Assembly: GCF_036946125.1 (NCBI RefSeq)
Contig: NZ_JAQIJT010000002.1
Span: 1,796,001 to 1,860,000, forward strand
Reading direction: 5' to 3'
DNA length: 64,000 bases
From: Sphingomonas adhaesiva
GTDB lineage: Bacteria; Pseudomonadota; Alphaproteobacteria; Sphingomonadales; Sphingomonadaceae
The notes beneath the pieces were generated by a model that saw only the letters and a list, made by a program, of their open reading frames with translations, did no database searches and had not been told where the DNA came from. A program made the position numbers and the translations under genes. Shown piece after piece: positions 60,751 to 64,000 of this stretch (its first letter is position 1; every line of letters begins with the position of its first letter).

Positions 60751-61737
60751 ATGCGTACCCCCCTTTTCCGCCCGCTCACGCTCGGGCTCCTCGCCGCGCT
60801 CGCGCTTCCCGTCACCGGTTGTGCGCGTAACAGCGCCAAGGGCGACCTGCCCTATGTCGCGCGCGACGTCGGCACGCTGTATTCCGCCGCCAAGCAGCGG
60901 CTGGACCAGGGCCGCTACAAGGAAGCCGCCGCGCTGTTCGACGAGGTGGAGCGCCAGCACCCCTATTCGGTATGGGCCCGCCGGGCGCAGCTGATGGGTG
61001 CGTTCAGCTATTATCTGAACCGCGATTACACGCAGGCGATCCAGGGCGCGCAGCGCTTCCTGTCGGTCCACCCCGGCAACCGCGACGCGCCTTATGCCTA
61101 TTATCTCGTCGCGATGAGCTATTACGAGCAGATCAGCGACGTCAGCCGCGATCAGAAGATCACGCAGCAGGCGCAGGATTCGCTGGGCGAGTTGATGCGG
61201 CGCTATCCCAACACCCGCTATGCCGCGGATGCGCGGCTGAAGCTGGACCTGGTGCGCGACCATCTGGCGGGCAAGGAGATGGAGGTCGGCCGCTTCTACG
61301 AGCGTCGCCGCCAGTGGCTCGCCGCGACGCTGCGCTTCCGCCGCGTGATCGACCAGTATCAGACGACGACGCATACGCCCGAGGCGCTGATGCGGCTGAC
61401 CGAGACATATCTGGCGCTGGGCGTCCGCGACGAGGCGCGCAAGGCCGCCGCGGTGCTGGGCGCGAACTATCCCGGCACCGACTGGTACCAGCGCGCCTAC
61501 AAGCTGATGGGGGAAAATCCCGCGACGCCGATCGCGCCGCTGGCACCGGGCGAGACGGTCGTCCCGCCGCCGCCGCGTCCGCAGGTCGAGGTGCTGGAGC
61601 CGCTGCCCGAGGGCGCGGCCAAGCCCGCCGCGCCGGCCCCGGCCCCGCCCACCCCGACGACGACCGGGGGCGACAACCCCGCCGGTGCGACGGGGGCGAC
61701 CGGGGGCACGCCGGCGCCGGGGCTGCCGCCGGCCTGA
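60751..61737 (+). CDS. bamD: Outer membrane assembly lipoprotein BamD
   Basis: TPR lipoprotein of the BAM complex that folds outer-membrane proteins, 328 aa. The lipobox is LPVTGC with the lipidated cysteine at residue 24. Five TPR-like repeats follow, including RLDQGRYKEAAALFDEVERQ, QHPYSVWARRAQLMGAFSYY and RRYPNTRYAADARLKLDLV. A proline/alanine-rich C-terminal tail of about 60 residues (PAPAPPTPTTTGGDNPAG) extends beyond the family core. recN follows after 78 bases. Confidence 0.95.
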   Translation: MRTPLFRPLTLGLLAALALPVTGCARNSAKGDLPYVARDVGTLYSAAKQRLDQGRYKEAAALFDEVERQHPYSVWARRAQLMGAFSYYLNRDYTQAIQGAQRFLSVHPGNRDAPYAYYLVAMSYYEQISDVSRDQKITQQAQDSLGELMRRYPNTRYAADARLKLDLVRDHLAGKEMEVGRFYERRRQWLAATLRFRRVIDQYQTTTHTPEALMRLTETYLALGVRDEARKAAAVLGANYPGTDWYQRAYKLMGENPATPIAPLAPGETVVPPPPRPQVEVLEPLPEGAAKPAAPAPAPPTPTTTGGDNPAGATGATGGTPAPGLPPA

Positions 61738-61815
61738 CGTCGGGCGTTCCAACCCGCCGTCAGAGAACAAACAGGGTAAACACCCGCCTCTTTTGCGGCT
61801 AAGGAGCGCGCGACC

Positions 61816-63468
61816 ATGCTGACCGCGCTATCCATCCGTGACGTCGTGCTGATCGAGGCGCTGGACCTGGAGTTCGGCCCCGGGCTGGGCGTGCTGACCG
61901 GCGAGACCGGGGCGGGCAAATCGATCCTGCTCGACGCGCTCGGGCTCGCGCTGGGGCGGCGCGGCGAAACCTCGCTGGTGCGCAGCGGCGCGGCGCAGGC
62001 GGTGGTGACCGCCACCTTCGACGCGCCTGCGGGCGTCGCGGACCTGCTGACCGGCAACGGGCTGGAGATCGACGCCGGCGAGCCGCTGATCGTGCGCCGT
62101 ATCGTGAAGGCGGACGGCGGCAGCCGCGCCTTCGTCAACGATCAGCCCGCCGCCGCCGCGCTGCTGCGCGAGATCGGCGCGATGCTGGTCGAAATCCACG
62201 GCCAGCACGACGATCGCGGGCTGCTGGCGGCGACCGGGCACCGCGCGCTGCTCGACGCCTATGCAAAGGGCGGCACGCGCGAGGTGGCGCAGGCGCATGC
62301 CGCATGGCGCGCCGCGACGGCGGCGCTGGACGAGGCCCGCGACGGTATCGCCGCGGCACGGCGCGACCGCGAGTGGCTGGAGCATGCGGTCGGCGAACTG
62401 ACCACGCTGGCGCCCGAACCGGGCGAGGAGGAGGCGCTCGCCGAGCGCCGCCGCACGATGCAGCGCGCGGAGAAGATCGCCGACGATCTGAATGCGGTCA
62501 GCGGACATCTGGAGGGCAGCGGCGGCGCGCTGACGCATCTGCGCCAGGCCGCGCGTGTGCTGGAGCGGATCGCGGAGGATCATCCCGCGCTCGGCGAGGC
62601 ATTGGCCGCGGTCGACCGCGCGGTGATCGAGGGCGCGGTGGCCGAGGAAAAGCTGCGCGACGCCTCGATCGCGCTGATGCACGATCCGCGCGCGCTGGAG
62701 GACGACGAGGAGCGATTGTTCGAGCTGCGCGCGATGGCGCGCAAGCACCGCGTCCAGCCCGACGAGCTGGCGGCGCTGGCGGACGATCTGCGCGGGCGAC
62801 TGGAACGGCTCGACGCGGGCGAACAGGGGCTGGCCGGGCTGGAGGCGCGCGTCGCCACCGCGCGCGCCGCCTATGAGAAAGCCGCCGCGGCGCTGAGTGC
62901 GATCCGCAGCGCGGCCGCCGCGCGGCTGGACGCCGCAGTGGCCGCCGAGCTGGCCCCGCTCAAGCTGGACGCGGCGCGTTTCCGCACGGTAGTCGCCCCG
63001 CTCGACGAGCGCGACTGGTCGGCGGCGGGGCGCGACCGGGTGGAGTTCGAGATCGCGACGAACCCCGGCGCGCCGTTCGGCCCGCTGGCGAAGATCGCGT
63101 CGGGGGGCGAATTGTCGCGCTTCATCCTGGCGCTGAAGGTCGCGCTGGCGGAGGAAGGCGGGGCGGCGACGATGATCTTCGACGAGATCGATCGCGGCGT
63201 CGGCGGCGCGGTCGCCTCCGCGATCGGCGACCGGCTCGCGCGGCTGGCGACGGCGACGCAATTGCTGGTGGTGACCCACAGCCCGCAGGTCGCCGCACGC
63301 GGTGCGACGCACCTGCTGATCGCGAAGTCGAGCGACGGCACCGTGACGCGCACCGGCGTCCGCCCGCTCGACGCCGGCGAACGCCGCGAGGAGATCGCGC
63401 GGATGCTGTCGGGCGCGACCGTCACCGACGAGGCGCGCGCGCAGGCGGAGCGGCTGCTGGCGGGCTGA
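61816..63468 (+). CDS. recN: DNA repair protein RecN
   Basis: SMC-like ATPase for double-strand break repair, 550 aa. The Walker A motif GETGAGKS is at 29-36 in VLTGETGAGKSILLDALG, a long coiled-coil centre spans about 150-370, the ABC signature region is PLAKIASGGELSRFILALK and Walker B is ATMIFDEIDRGVGG. The QHDDRGLL region (VEIHGQHDDRGLL) is typical of RecN. bamD-recN is a common order in alphaproteobacteria. Confidence 0.96.
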   Translation: MLTALSIRDVVLIEALDLEFGPGLGVLTGETGAGKSILLDALGLALGRRGETSLVRSGAAQAVVTATFDAPAGVADLLTGNGLEIDAGEPLIVRRIVKADGGSRAFVNDQPAAAALLREIGAMLVEIHGQHDDRGLLAATGHRALLDAYAKGGTREVAQAHAAWRAATAALDEARDGIAAARRDREWLEHAVGELTTLAPEPGEEEALAERRRTMQRAEKIADDLNAVSGHLEGSGGALTHLRQAARVLERIAEDHPALGEALAAVDRAVIEGAVAEEKLRDASIALMHDPRALEDDEERLFELRAMARKHRVQPDELAALADDLRGRLERLDAGEQGLAGLEARVATARAAYEKAAAALSAIRSAAAARLDAAVAAELAPLKLDAARFRTVVAPLDERDWSAAGRDRVEFEIATNPGAPFGPLAKIASGGELSRFILALKVALAEEGGAATMIFDEIDRGVGGAVASAIGDRLARLATATQLLVVTHSPQVAARGATHLLIAKSSDGTVTRTGVRPLDAGERREEIARMLSGATVTDEARAQAERLLAG

Positions 63469-63470
63469 TG

Positions 63471-63601
63471 GAGCCCTTCCCCTTCAGGGGAGGGGTTGGG
63501 GTGGGGTGGAGACCTCGTGAAACGACTCGTCCCGCGCTCGCGGATCCGTATCGGGGTCACGCCACCCACCCCCGGCCCCTCCCTTGAAAGGGAGGGGAGA
63601 A
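63471..63601. repeat. Dispersed palindromic repeat, copy 3
   Basis: Best-matched partner of 28849: the right half (CCACCCACCCCCGGCCCCTC then CCTTGAAAGGGAGGGGAG) is nearly identical, and the left arm is CCCTTCCCCTTCAGGGGAGG. It fills the recN/GH130 gap. Confidence 0.65.
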
Positions 63602-63608
63602 AGACGCC

Positions 63609-64000
63609 TCACTCCGCCGTCACCGCCCCCTTCGCCACGTGCGTGATGCGGCACGCGAGGTCGGCCTCCCCGCTTGCCACCACCCAATGCGCGCCACCGT
63701 CCGCGATACCCGTCGTGAAGACGACGTCGTCGAGGTACATCCGCTCCTTCATCGCCTCCGTCAGCGCGGGCGCTGGCTCCAGCAGCGGCGTGTGGCTGGT
63801 CGCCAGCGCCACCGACGGATCGTCGCGGTCGAGCAGCGTCCAATAGGTGCGATAGATGCCGACGACGCCCGACGGCTCAACCCCGTGCCACAGGGTAAGC
63901 CACCCTTCGCGCCCGTCGACCTGCGCCAGCACCGGCGGCGCGCCGCCGCCCATCCGCGCGGTGGCGGTCGTCGCCGCATGCGCGCGGAGGCCGGGGCGGT
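63609..64000 (-). CDS. GH130-like glycosidase/phosphorylase, 3' part only
   Basis: The frame is open to the right edge, so only about 130 C-terminal residues are visible. The segment GGGAPPVLAQVDGREGWLTL followed by WHGVEPSG is the glycine/proline loop and W-x-G turn of the five-bladed propeller GH130 family, which phosphorolyses beta-mannosides. LDRDDPSVALATSHTPLLEP and LDDVVFTTG are further family-like pieces. The catalytic half lies outside the window, so the assignment is to family only. It is on the minus strand, convergent with recN. Confidence 0.75.
   Translation of the reverse strand, partial: RPGLRAHAATTATARMGGGAPPVLAQVDGREGWLTLWHGVEPSGVVGIYRTYWTLLDRDDPSVALATSHTPLLEPAPALTEAMKERMYLDDVVFTTGIADGGAHWVVASGEADLACRITHVAKGAVTAE

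Overview
This window reads as ordinary, densely coded chromosome of a GC-rich alphaproteobacterium, most likely a Sphingomonas-like member of the Sphingomonadales. The evidence is the complete nuo operon followed by birA, coaX, rnj and a DUF1467 gene, the zapA / 6S RNA / 5-formyltetrahydrofolate cyclo-ligase order, and many short dispersed palindromes in the gaps. There are no rRNA genes, CRISPR arrays, insertion sequences or prophage genes. The assignment to a genus is inference.

Layout. 1-8.7 kb: the end of a CoxE-like VWA gene, RNase T2, nadC with a translationally coupled SH3 gene, a D-2-hydroxyacid dehydrogenase, a small lipoprotein, a small nucleotidyltransferase coupled to a nitronate monooxygenase-like enzyme, and a glycosyltransferase. 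8.8-27.8 kb (minus strand): one long operon, nuoA-B-C-D-[NTF2-like]-E-[coiled coil]-F-[49 aa]-G-H-I-J-K-L-M-N-birA-coaX-rnj-DUF1467. Nearly every upstream junction is a 1-10 base overlap, so the extra small genes are translated with Complex I. 28-32 kb (minus): an inositol monophosphatase-type gene, efp, an M23 peptidase, an L,D-transpeptidase and thiE. 32.4-37.9 kb: a membrane protein on the plus strand, then the glycolytic set gap, MOSC, pgk and class I fba on the minus strand. A MazF-type toxin and ribbon-helix-helix antitoxin, with their own promoter and palindromic operator, sit between pgk and fba. 38.0-39.5 kb (plus): a coiled-coil gene, zapA, a probable 6S RNA, 5-FCL and DUF2842. 39.5-42.1 kb (minus): a DUF421 pair, two tRNA-Asp genes and an AI-2E family transporter.

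42.2-53.8 kb is a lipid and acyl-CoA catabolism island. It holds an acyl-CoA synthetase, a serine hydrolase, a FadJ-type bifunctional enzyme, an amidase, two acyl-CoA dehydrogenases and a TesB-type thioesterase. Two related Crp/Fnr regulators flank it, and every gap between its plus-strand catabolic genes carries a dispersed palindrome. No thiolase is present. 54.0-57.6 kb: tRNA-Pro, then yajC-secD-secF and an Mth938-like gene. 57.8-64 kb: a second glycosyltransferase, a PAS plus winged-helix regulator, phosphomannose isomerase, bamD, recN and the 3' part of a GH130-like gene that runs off the right edge.

The least expected things are the small embedded genes in the nuo operon, the toxin-antitoxin module inside the glycolytic cluster, the apparent non-ATG start of birA, and the repeat families in the gaps. 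All functions are read from sequence by eye; no database search was run.
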